Shown: positions 1 to 5,804 of the stretch, in pieces
Layout of the letters: each line of letters opens with the position of its first letter
Position numbering within the stretch: position 1 is the stretch's first letter
Assembly: GCA_003354225.1 (NCBI GenBank)
Contig: PIVH01000431.1
Span: 1-5,823, forward strand
Length of the DNA stretch: 5,823 nucleotides
Source: Globobulimina sp.
Lineage: Eukaryota > Foraminifera > Rotaliida
Direction: 5' to 3'
Program-made: the position numbers and the translations under genes
The notes under the pieces: generated by a model
Told to the model about the DNA's origin: nothing
The model's input: the letters and a program-made list of their open reading frames with translations, nothing else
The model's database searches: none

Positions 1-120
1 ATCATGCAAAAAATAATAGTTAATTAAAAAAAACATCAAAAAATACTTAAAACTTAAAATTTACAACTTAAAATACTCAAAAGTGGGAAACTAAAACTTA
101 AAATTTATAATTACAAAAAT
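1..120. other. AT-rich 3' flank / presumed 3' UTR of the ABCA gene
   Basis: The 120 bases after the stop codon are about 80% or more A+T with no gene. No AATAAA hexamer is seen in the transcript sense, so the polyadenylation site cannot be placed. The region contains repeated aacttaaaat-like words. Confidence 0.6.
48..107. repeat. 16-bp perfect direct repeat in the 3' flank
   Basis: taaaacttaaaattta occurs at 48-63 and 92-107, with a shorter related word (acttaaaat) between them at 66-74. It probably reflects simple-sequence expansion in AT-rich DNA. Confidence 0.75.
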
Positions 121-554
121 TTATAGCAATGAAAAATTGTTTTTTTCTTCTTCTCCTTGTTTTGCCATTCTAATAAAAATCTGTTCTAAGGTAGTTTGCG
201 ACAATGCATACGCTTGAATTATACCCTTGAACTCGTTTCCTTTGATATCTTCTAAAATATTAAACATAGCACCTAATTTCAATTCATTTTCATCTTTAGC
301 TAATTCATACGATATCCGCGAGCCATTAAATTCAATCAACGTAGTTTCACCAAAATGTTTCTCTAATTCGTTTTGTAATCGATTTAACTGTTCACTTTTC
401 TCTTTTTCATCGTCATTATTTGTAACCCGTTGTGTCAATGTAATATCTAATTGATAGCCTTTGCCATATCGTGATTTTAAATGTTGTGCAGTGCCAATAC
501 ATTTTAACTGACCATTGACCATAATACCAACACGATTGCACAACGCTTCTACCT
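121..554 (-). CDS. ABCA exon 11: C-terminal end of NBD2 and regulatory tail, TAA stop
   Basis: Completes Glu1494, then residues 1495-1637 and a TAA at 121-123. It begins [20 protein letters not shown] and continues [14 protein letters not shown], near-universal ABCA NBD2 text. A variable charged stretch follows ([16 protein letters not shown]), then the second regulatory motif [12 protein letters not shown] close to the C-terminus. The tail after that motif is short and polar ([12 protein letters not shown]). The terminus looks natural rather than truncated. Confidence 0.95.
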
Positions 555-3500
555 CTATATTTTCCCAAACGTACGTATAGTTTTTGCAGTGTTTTTTGTA
601 TAGAATACAACATTAACTGACCTTCCATTGAATGCGTGGTTAAAATCACGCAGCGGCCGGCCATGGTCGTACTGATAAACTCCCACATATGTCTTCGCGA
701 CACGGGGTCCATTCCCGTAGAAGGTTCGTCTAAACAGCACACACAAAAAATAATTAACACACAGTGCGTATACACACAACATAACACTCACAAACCTAAT
801 AAAATAATCGGTGGGTTTCCGATCATTGATACCTACGGCACGCAACAAATAACAATCAACATACAGATAACAAGGAACATCACATACCGCAACAGACAAT
901 TTCCGTTTATTACCTCCTGAATATGTGCCAGCAGTACGACTCTTATATTTATTCAATGTCAACGCAGACAGCAATACTTTAACCTGGGCATCAGCCTCAT
1001 TGCCAGACAAACCTTTGATCATCGCATAAAACTTCAAATGTTCCGCTCCCGTCAACAGATCAAAAATGGCATCAAACTGAGGACAGTAACCTACATATCT
1101 TCGACATTGCAATTGATTTGAAATTGGAAAATTGGCAATAAATGCATTGCCGGCGGAGGGATATCGTTCACCGGTCAATGTGGCCAATGTAGTGGTCTTT
1201 CCTGCGCCATTCACGCCTAAATAGCCGAAAACCTCAGACTGCTTTACCCCGAAATATAAGTTTGTGACTGCCTCGATTTTATCAGCATCAGCTACCCGTT
1301 TGCCTAAACATGGAATAATACGCGATGACCCAGCGGGATCGTATACTTTCCGTAAGCCTGCCATAACTACGCTATCTTCACATTTTTCTCTGTCAATTGA
1401 CACATTTCCATGTTCGTCGGTGATAATCGCGTCTAATATACGCTTCTTCTCTTCCAATACATCGACATCTAAGTCATCGTCGGTTTCTGTTAAAGGCCGA
1501 TCTGTGACAAAACCCAATTTACTTAATAAGACTGGAAATGTTGACAAATATTCTAAAAATAACACCAATGCAAAATAGCCCACGCCTTCGATGAACATTA
1601 ATAAATAATTCCGGCCGCAGACTTCCCAGTCATTATAGTCGTTGAATGGGAATAATAATGGTTTGGTGGATATATTCATTAAGGATTCACACATTAAAAA
1701 GACCGGAAAGATGCGATATAACCCTTTCAAATCACCATTTGTGTCGTGTGTGGATGGGATCATGTCCAATATAAATGACACTAAACCTAAAATCATTCCA
1801 AATATAATATACAATAATATCGTACCTGTACACGTCCACAAAGCATAAATAATATATTTTCACAACAAACATATCGGAACAAACCTAATTGAGCCTTGGC
1901 AGGCGATGTGAACACAAACGATAACAAATAAGTAAATGGTAATGCTGAAAATAAAAACATTACCAATGTTAAAAAAAATGGCCCAGCAGCCTCCTCTTGA
2001 AATGCTTCCGCATCGAACATATAAACAGAAGCAAACACAAACACCGAGGCCGGTAAACCAATGCAAATATCCGCAATGTAGTTGGATACCCAATAGGCCA
2101 CAAATGAGATACCAGACACTAACTGCTGATGTTTGGTGAGATTCGTTTTCTCATTCACCATGAAATAAATAGCCCCCGCTGGAATAAAGGAAAACGCAAT
2201 CACCAGATATAAAGCTGCAAAAAAGCCACTTAATTGGCCCGATATTAGATCCTGTCTAGTTGTTACAGGCAAGGGATGCATGGACGCAGTGATCGAAAGC
2301 GTGTCCACATCGCCCATAATATCATTAAAGATCCAATTGTTCCATAAGTTGACTGTAATGGGCAAAGCGTGATAGGCCGAGCCATTCACTCCAAACCAGA
2401 CACGTTTTTGCTTATTCCTTGTCATCGAATAGGGGAAAAATAAAAATGCGTTATATTCCTCACTTTCTAGCTCTAATAAATAATCTTGAAACTGCTCACT
2501 TATACCTTCATAAAATGGAAATGGCGGAGCCGGGTACTCTGTCGTTTCCGTACAAGCATACCAACCCATCCTCGCCTCGTACTTAATGCATTGATTTACA
2601 TTTCTCAACGAAACATTGATATATTCCGCAGCATCCACATCGATCGGCGTCAGAATCATGTCACCATTGCCATCTTCCAAGGAAGCAGCATAAGTATCAT
2701 ACAGCGTATTATTAACAGTATAAAAATTATCAGCAATCGTGTAAAACGGCACATCACTGCCATTCCTCTGCGGTGTGCCTGATGTGTCGTTGGTAGAATG
2801 GATCAATACATCGTGTACATGGTCATAGAAACCAGGCGTTGTCGACAATTGAATCTCCGGCTGATTGCTGGCAATGGTAATGGTCATTAAGCCCAACGCC
2901 ATTCCAGACAGCATCACGGGACAGATCAAGGAGCAAATCAAGGCCTTGAAATCGCGGAGGCTCCACCAAAACCGCTTATATAATACAGCGTAGACATGAA
3001 TGAAAAAGATTTGGCACACATTCTGATCCTGGAGAGCAAAGTTGGAGACCATAGAAGGTTGCTTGAACTGGTCCTGTGCTGCTCGCTTAGCAGTCTCATC
3101 CATACCGACTTTGCTTTTTAACTCTTCGTCTGGGCTGAACTCGGCTGCGTGGTCGATCTCATCATGCCCGATTTTGAGGAAAACCTCCTCGAGTGTGGTC
3201 ACAGAGATGCCGTACGATTTGATGCTTAATCGGGCTTTGTTGTCATCCAAAATGTCGAATAACGCGCTGAAGCAGACAGCTTGTTCAAAGGGTAAACGAT
3301 ATGTCAACTCTGAGCCTGCGAGAGCTACATCTTCCGCTCCCTTAATGGTGTCAAATACGAACGCATCCACTTCTTTTTTGATGCGCTCAATGTCTTTTGC
3401 GGTGTCATCGCTTGCTTCCAACGACACTGTAAATGTGTAGCCGACGCCGTACTGTTGTTTTAAAAACAATGCAGAGCCGCAACATTTCACTTTGCCATTG

Positions 3501-5804
3501 CCCATAATTGCAATTCTGTCGCCCAATATATCTGCCTCGTCCTTTTTTGTTTAATTGATTTAAATGAGTGTCAATGGCAAGGATTAGAAAACAAATTGTA
3601 CCATGAAATGGGTGGTCAACACCATGCATCTGTTCTTTTTCTCTCTCGATATTAAATCCCATGTTACCCTACGACTCTGCGGGTCCATTCCTATTCGTAC
3701 ACATACATTCGATACAAAGTACTTCCCACAGAATCAACAAAACAAAACATACCCGAGGTTGGCTCATCTTATTCGTACACGTACATTCAATACAAAGTAT
3801 TTTGCACAGAATCAACAACAAAACAAAACAAACCTAAAAACACAATTTGCGAGCCACCGACCAACGCAATGCCTAAACTCAACTTTCTTTTCTGACCACC
3901 ACTCATTTGTTTAGGGAACATCCTGTCGTTGCCATCTACGCTCAAACCTGTGTCAGCTGTGATTTTGTCCACTTCTGCTTGGACCACATTGGTTGGCACA
4001 CCTTTCAATCTCGCAAATAGCCATAAATGTTCCCGTACAGTCAATTTATCCCATAACACATTGTGCTGCGTGTTTGAATTAAATAATTACTGCAAATTGA
4101 AAAATAAATTGGACAGAATTAACTTGAGGACAGACGCCCAAATGTTTGCGAATCTCATTCATAGATTGCGAATCCGAGATATTGTTATTCATAATCCAGG
4201 CATTGCCAGAGGTTATTTCTAGTAAGCCCGTCATCATTGAGATCGTGGTCGTTTTGCCCGCACCGTTATGACCGAGCAAACAAAATACTTCGCCCCGATA
4301 CATATCCAATGATATTTTCTGTACAGCTCTCACTTCTTTGCGCGAATTTTCGGTGAGCCCAAAGGATTTAAATGTTTTGCTCAAGTTTCGTATTGCGATT
4401 AATGCTTCGTCTTTATCATCGGGCACTGGTTCGTACGCCGTAGTCACTACATTTTTCGACATCGTCCGTTGTAATGTTAATTGTCGTTCATCGGAGGGTT
4501 TGCAACATTTTTTTGACCAATATGATGGCAGTAAAAAAAAATAAAATGGCTGTTTTTGTCCAAATGCGGATGGCCAAACCTGTTAACAATTAAAGATTTT
4601 TAAAGTAAGCTTTTTAAAGTAAGTGACTCACTCAAAAAAGCATGGCATGGCATGGCGTGAGGCAGAGTTTAACTGAACTTGATCCAGATATATGGTGAGT
4701 ATCATATATATGAAAATGTCAACAAACATCATAATATAGACAGTGACAAATTTAAACTCGGCATATTCATCATGGATGTTGTCAAAATTAACACCAATGG
4801 TACCGGTTTCATACTGAATGATTGTATCCACAGACACTACAAAACATGCCGGGCTTAATACGCAGAGTCCAGTCTTGCCCGCAGAATCTAATGAGCGATG
4901 GGACTGTGCACCGATTAGCACCGCAAAAAATATAATTAAACCAACTAATGAGGCGGTTTTGGGATTGTCGAATATGGTGGAAAACATCATTGCAAATGCG
5001 GCAGAGGACAAACAAAACAACCAAAACCATAAAAATATTATAGCAAAACTGGTATATCGAAATACCCCAAACCCACAGCCTAATATACTGACTAATAATG
5101 CCATGCCTGTGAATTCTATAAAAAACCATATCGTCCAACTGGTCCAATATGCCGCAGTCGTCGCTCCCATCATTTTCATACCTTACCATTGTGACAATAT
5201 ATCATTTTGAGATGATTTTTTTTCATCGCAAATCGCCTCAAAAAAAAATGCGTTATGTGAAAATTTTTGAGTGCAAAATTTTCTTAAACTTTCCAAACTA
5301 GTCACTTGAAATAGGAATAGTCCACAAAACTAGTCTACAAATGTACGACACGTACATACCTTCTTTGATTTTCGCACTTTTTTCTTCCACCAAAATAGAT
5401 AAGACAGTAATGATGGGATAACAGAACATAATAAACAAGAAAAATGGAAATGTGCCGCCAACATAGAACCAATAATCATCCTGTTTATAGGGATAAGATG
5501 GAAATTGAAATACGCCTTTACTATATCCCGCAGTTTTGGCCTGAAATTCATCCATTTTGGCCATGAATTGTGCATTATCATCGCCGTCTGGATTATATTG
5601 TTGGTTTATGCCAAATTCCATAATACCTTCATCTAACCACGTTTGCAGCCACGGCAAGCCACTGCTTTGCAAATAATACGACAGTCCATATTCGAACAAG
5701 TTGCTATTCGACTTTGAAAATATATCCACTTTGCCAGCTCCCCACTCTGTTGCTGGCAAATTTTTGGCATTAAATGGCAACTTATAGTCCCAAACCAGTC
5801 CATT
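121..5804 (-). CDS. ABC transporter, subfamily A (ABCA), full-size, spliced, 5' partial
   Basis: Eleven exons, read from high to low: 5804-5360, 5181-4679, 4579-4124, 4065-3834, 3767-3753, 3690-3602, 3541-1885, 1825-888, 832-796, 729-622, 554-121. They join to 1637 residues plus TAA, with every intron GT-AG and the frame kept throughout. Domain order is TMD1-NBD1-regulatory segment-TMD2-NBD2-regulatory segment, the ABCA layout. NBD1 shows Walker [10 protein letters not shown] (residues 419-427), Q468, MSGGQ (522-526), Walker B IVFLDE (542-547) and H578. NBD2 shows GVNGAGKTT (1336-1344), Q1382, YSGGN (1434-1438), Walker B IILLDE (1454-1459) and THSMEE. The [10 protein letters not shown] and VNGQLKCIG strings are hallmark ABCA NBD2 sequence. 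Family knowledge: ABCA pumps move lipids or amphiphiles across membranes using ATP; the substrate here cannot be read from sequence. Missing: the N-terminal cytoplasmic tail, the first helix and the start of extracellular loop 1, which lie past the window edge. The 5' boundary is uncertain (5804 or 5780). Residue numbers in all entries count from 5804. Confidence 0.93.
555..621 (-). other. Intron 10 (67 bp, GT-AG, phase 1)
   Basis: Starts GTCAGTTAAT and ends AAATATAG. An AG two bases further in would be out of frame. The chosen acceptor gives [15 protein letters not shown], the family consensus. Confidence 0.9.
622..729 (-). CDS. ABCA exon 10: NBD2 Walker B, D-loop and H-loop
   Basis: Completes Asp1458, then [19 protein letters not shown] through [16 protein letters not shown] (1459-1493) and the first base of Glu1494. 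Catalytic Glu1459, the GMDP D-loop and the switch histidine in LTTHSME are all present. Acceptor TTTAG|AC, donor GAAG|GTCAGT. Confidence 0.94.
730..795 (-). other. Intron 9 (66 bp, GT-AG, phase 1), GT-rich
   Basis: Donor TTAG|GTTTGT, acceptor CTGTTTAG. It sits in the Walker B Asp codon of NBD2 (G|AC), the same position and phase as intron 4 in NBD1. It is rich in GT dinucleotides and includes a near-palindrome around GTATAC. Confidence 0.92.
796..832 (-). CDS. ABCA exon 9: 37-nt mini-exon leading into NBD2 Walker B
   Basis: Encodes [12 protein letters not shown] (1446-1457) plus the first base of Asp1458. This is the hydrophobic strand of NBD2 Walker B and matches the ABCA pattern 'a..miG.P.ivfLDEP'. 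The correct frame is shown by GNPP and by continuity with exon 10. Its length is not a multiple of three, so skipping it would break the frame, unlike exon 5. Confidence 0.92.
833..887 (-). other. Intron 8 (55 bp, GT-AG, phase 0)
   Basis: Starts GTATGTGATG and ends TGCCGTAG, the shortest intron of the gene. Splicing joins KLSVA to [17 protein letters not shown] is repeated at both junctions. Confidence 0.9.
888..1825 (-). CDS. ABCA exon 8: last TMD2 helices and NBD2 Walker A, Q-loop, signature
   Basis: Completes Gly1133, then residues 1134-1445. Helices lie at about 1134-1155 and 1213-1227, with [10 protein letters not shown], the ABCA 'ifP.f.l' text, between them. An acidic linker follows ([16 protein letters not shown]). 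NBD2 begins near residue 1283 ([12 protein letters not shown]). Walker A is GVNGAGKTT at 1336-1344 with Lys1342. The Q-loop is [18 protein letters not shown] with Gln1382. The signature is [13 protein letters not shown] at 1433-1445. Val in 'GVNGAGKTT' and Tyr-Ser-Gly-Gly-Asn are typical of the second NBD of ABCA proteins and distinguish it from the first. Donor GCG|GTATGT, phase 0. Confidence 0.95.
1826..1884 (-). other. Intron 7 (59 bp, GT-AG, phase 1)
   Basis: Donor TTAG|GTTTGT, acceptor GTGTACAG|GT. Splicing gives [18 protein letters not shown], continuing the TMD2 helical region. It shares the donor 10-mer with introns 4 and 9, and ACGTGTAC near its 3' end with intron 4. Confidence 0.9.
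1885..3541 (-). CDS. ABCA exon 7: end of NBD1, regulatory segment, TMD2 with large extracellular loop
   Basis: 1657 nt, residues 581-1132 plus one base of Gly1133. It starts [22 protein letters not shown] (end of NBD1). The regulatory segment follows, with the family motif [11 protein letters not shown] at 695-705. A charged cytoplasmic linker precedes [15 protein letters not shown]. The first TMD2 helix is at about 782-802. A roughly 215-residue extracellular loop (about 803-1017) carries sequons at N831, N840, N857, N889 and N966 and cysteines C898 and C910 that could pair. Further helices lie at about 1018-1041, 1062-1089 and 1101-1125. The last residues, FTSPAKAQL, match the conserved 'F.....A' turn. 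It is the one long intron-free stretch of the gene. Confidence 0.95.
3542..3601 (-). other. Intron 6 (60 bp, GT-AG, phase 0)
   Basis: Starts GTACAATTTG and ends in an A-rich AAACAAAAAAG acceptor without pyrimidine tract. Splicing joins LTTHFM to [12 protein letters not shown], the universal ABCA sequence after the H-loop. Confidence 0.92.
3602..3690 (-). CDS. ABCA exon 6: NBD1 D-loop to H-loop
   Basis: 89 nt. It completes Gly551, then [14 protein letters not shown] through [15 protein letters not shown] (552-580). The D-loop 'GMDP.SRR' and the switch histidine His578 in LTTHFM are canonical. Donor ATG|GTACAA at 3602/3601, phase 0. A different reading frame is open across the whole of this exon and into its intron, which could mislead automatic gene callers. 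Confidence 0.93.
3691..3752 (-). other. Intron 5 (62 bp, phase 1), near-copy of intron 4
   Basis: Starts GTATGTTTTG and ends ACGAATAG. It is nearly identical to intron 4 from donor to acceptor. It splits Gly551 (G|GA) in the D-loop. Like intron 4 it lacks a clear polypyrimidine tract before the acceptor. Confidence 0.9.
3753..3767 (-). CDS. ABCA exon 5: 15-nt micro-exon encoding the Walker B Asp, catalytic Glu and start of D-loop
   Basis: The 15 bases (ATGAGCCAACCTCGG) supply the last two bases of Asp546, then Glu547-Pro-Thr-Ser550, and the first base of Gly551. Together with exons 4 and 6 this yields IVFLDEPTSGMDP, exactly the family consensus for Walker B and D-loop. Without it neither catalytic acidic residue of NBD1 is encoded anywhere nearby. 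It is flanked by ATAAG on one side and GTATGT on the other. The length is a multiple of three, so skipping would keep frame but remove DEPTS. Confidence 0.9.
3768..3833 (-). other. Intron 4 (66 bp, phase 1), near-copy of intron 5
   Basis: Starts GTTTGTTTTG and ends ACGAATAAG. Aligned with intron 5 by eye it matches at about 56 of 62 paired positions, with one 3-nt and one 1-nt gap. It interrupts the NBD1 Walker B Asp codon after its first base. Confidence 0.9.
3834..4065 (-). CDS. ABCA exon 4: NBD1 helical domain and signature motif
   Basis: Residues 469-545 plus the first base of Asp546. It begins [22 protein letters not shown], the classic ABCA segment after the Q-loop. The signature motif is MSGGQ at 522-526, followed by [19 protein letters not shown]. 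Met in place of Leu at the first signature position is tolerated in this family. The exon stops inside Walker B: the Asp codon is split G|AT across intron 4. The donor context is TTAG|GTTTGT, shared by introns 7 and 9. Confidence 0.94.
4066..4123 (-). other. Intron 3 (58 bp, GT-AG, phase 0)
   Basis: Starts GTTAATTCTG and ends ACACGCAG. Splicing joins VCPQ to HNVLWDKLT, giving the canonical ABCA text PQHNVLWDxLT. An internal TTTGCAG would be an alternative acceptor but would add stop-containing sequence. Confidence 0.9.
4124..4579 (-). CDS. ABCA exon 3: TMD1-NBD1 linker and NBD1 Walker A to Q-loop
   Basis: Residues 317-468. It opens with [21 protein letters not shown], the conserved linker after TMD1 in ABCA proteins ('P.EFG....W.F...PSYW'). 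A short variable stretch with two cysteines (KKCCKPSD) follows. NBD1 begins at about residue 374 ([12 protein letters not shown]). Walker A is GHNGAGKTT at 419-427, with Lys425 as the phosphate-binding lysine. The exon ends HLGVCPQ, with Gln468 the Q-loop glutamine. The ATG at 4462 is internal, not a gene start, because the conserved linker upstream is in frame with it. Acceptor AACAG|GTT, donor CAA|GTTAAT, both phase 0. Confidence 0.94.
4597..4623. repeat. 13-bp direct repeat with period 14 in intron 2
   Basis: tttttaaagtaag occurs at 4597-4609 and again at 4611-4623, separated by one base. It lies wholly inside intron 2 and is probably a small slippage duplication. Confidence 0.85.
4642..4656. 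repeat. (atggc)x3 pentanucleotide tandem repeat in intron 2
   Basis: Three perfect copies of atggc occupy 4642-4656. It is a minor microsatellite in non-coding sequence. Confidence 0.85.
4679..5181 (-). CDS. ABCA exon 2: remainder of TMD1
   Basis: Completes Gly149, then residues 150-316. It begins [15 protein letters not shown], the cytoplasmic coupling segment after the first helix of the TMD1 bundle. It contains hydrophobic stretches at roughly 161-182, 190-215, 223-240 and 290-312, matching the four to five closely packed helices of an ABC2-type permease. [11 protein letters not shown] resembles the family's conserved 'F..a..a...g' turn between helices. It ends YLDQ, the family's 'YLDQV.P..FG' motif, which the next exon completes after splicing (VWPSAFG). 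Donor CAA|GTTCAG at 4679/4678, phase 0. Reading through the donor gives only a few unrelated residues and then a stop. Confidence 0.92.
5182..5359 (-). other. Intron 1 (178 bp, GT-AG, phase 1)
   Basis: The longest intron of the gene. It starts GTATGTACG and ends GGTAAG. Removing it joins KIKEG to MKMMG, which restores the conserved ABCA cytoplasmic motif exactly. The 8-mer AAGGTATG occurs across both splice junctions in the same register (5362-5355 and 5184-5177). The interior holds an inverted repeat at 5205-5243. Confidence 0.9.
5205..5243. repeat. Inverted repeat (14-nt arms, 12/14 complementary) inside intron 1
   Basis: On the plus strand, ttttgagatgattt (5205-5218) and aaatcgcctcaaaa (5230-5243) are reverse complements except at two adjacent positions, separated by an 11-nt spacer. 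The intronic RNA could fold into a hairpin near the acceptor. AT-rich sequence makes such pairs common, so function is uncertain. Confidence 0.6.
5360..5804 (-). CDS. ABCA exon 1 of window (partial): end of extracellular loop 1 and a TMD1 helix
   Basis: Residues 1-148 plus the first base of Gly149. The text [17 protein letters not shown] resembles the conserved end of the large extracellular loop 1 of ABCA proteins. A hydrophobic helix follows at about 118-135 ([18 protein letters not shown]). Then comes the cytoplasmic signature [11 protein letters not shown], matching the ABCA 'EKE..LKE.M..MG' segment. The donor is GAAG|GTATGT at 5360/5359. Upstream, an in-frame TAA lies at 5805-5807. Either an intron ends at the AG at 5782-5781, making TTG at 5780 the first exon base triplet, or the A-run there carries an indel. 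The residues before 5780 (NGLVWDYK) look coding, so I kept 5804 as the outer limit. Confidence 0.8.

Larger units (their letters stand above)
3691..3833. repeat. Direct repeat: introns 4 and 5 as two copies around the micro-exon
   Basis: Copy 1 is 3768-3833 and copy 2 is 3691-3752, in the same orientation, separated by the 15-nt exon. Shared blocks include TTGATTCTGTG, TACTTTGTAT, GAATGTA and GTGTACGAATA on the minus strand. Flanking exon bases on each side do not match convincingly, so the repeat boundaries sit at or close to the splice sites. Confidence 0.92.
4580..4678 (-). other. Intron 2 (99 bp, GT-AG, phase 0)
   Basis: Starts GTTCAG and ends GTTAACAG. Removal gives [11 protein letters not shown], the expected ABCA text after the last TMD1 helix. 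It contains two short tandem repeats (see separate entries), making it the most repetitive intron in the gene. Confidence 0.88.

Noticed and set aside
730-795. GT-rich intron 9 as a functional microsatellite or Z-DNA element
   Set aside because: The GT runs are short and interrupted, typical of a U/G-rich short intron.
416-2093. Open frames running through splice sites (for example the apparent tail after KLSVA, and the frame over exon 6)
   Set aside because: They replace near-universal ABCA motifs with unrelated sequence, while GT-AG removal restores [13 protein letters not shown] and similar text.
3691-3833. CRISPR-like array (repeat, 15-nt spacer, repeat)
   Set aside because: There are only two copies, they carry splice sites, and the spacer encodes the missing Walker B residues of a eukaryotic gene.
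4079-4462. ATG at 4462 as the start of a separate NBD-only protein
   Set aside because: The frame is open upstream to the acceptor at 4579 and encodes the conserved TMD1-NBD1 linker, so this is an internal methionine.
227-5210. About ten plus-strand open frames of 67-132 codons
   Set aside because: Each lies opposite ABCA exons or introns, has no recognisable motif, and is explained by the reverse complement of coding sequence.
121-5804. Broken pseudogene, or two adjacent half-transporters
   Set aside because: All frame breaks coincide with GT-AG introns, both NBDs keep every catalytic residue, and exon 7 runs unbroken from NBD1 into TMD2.
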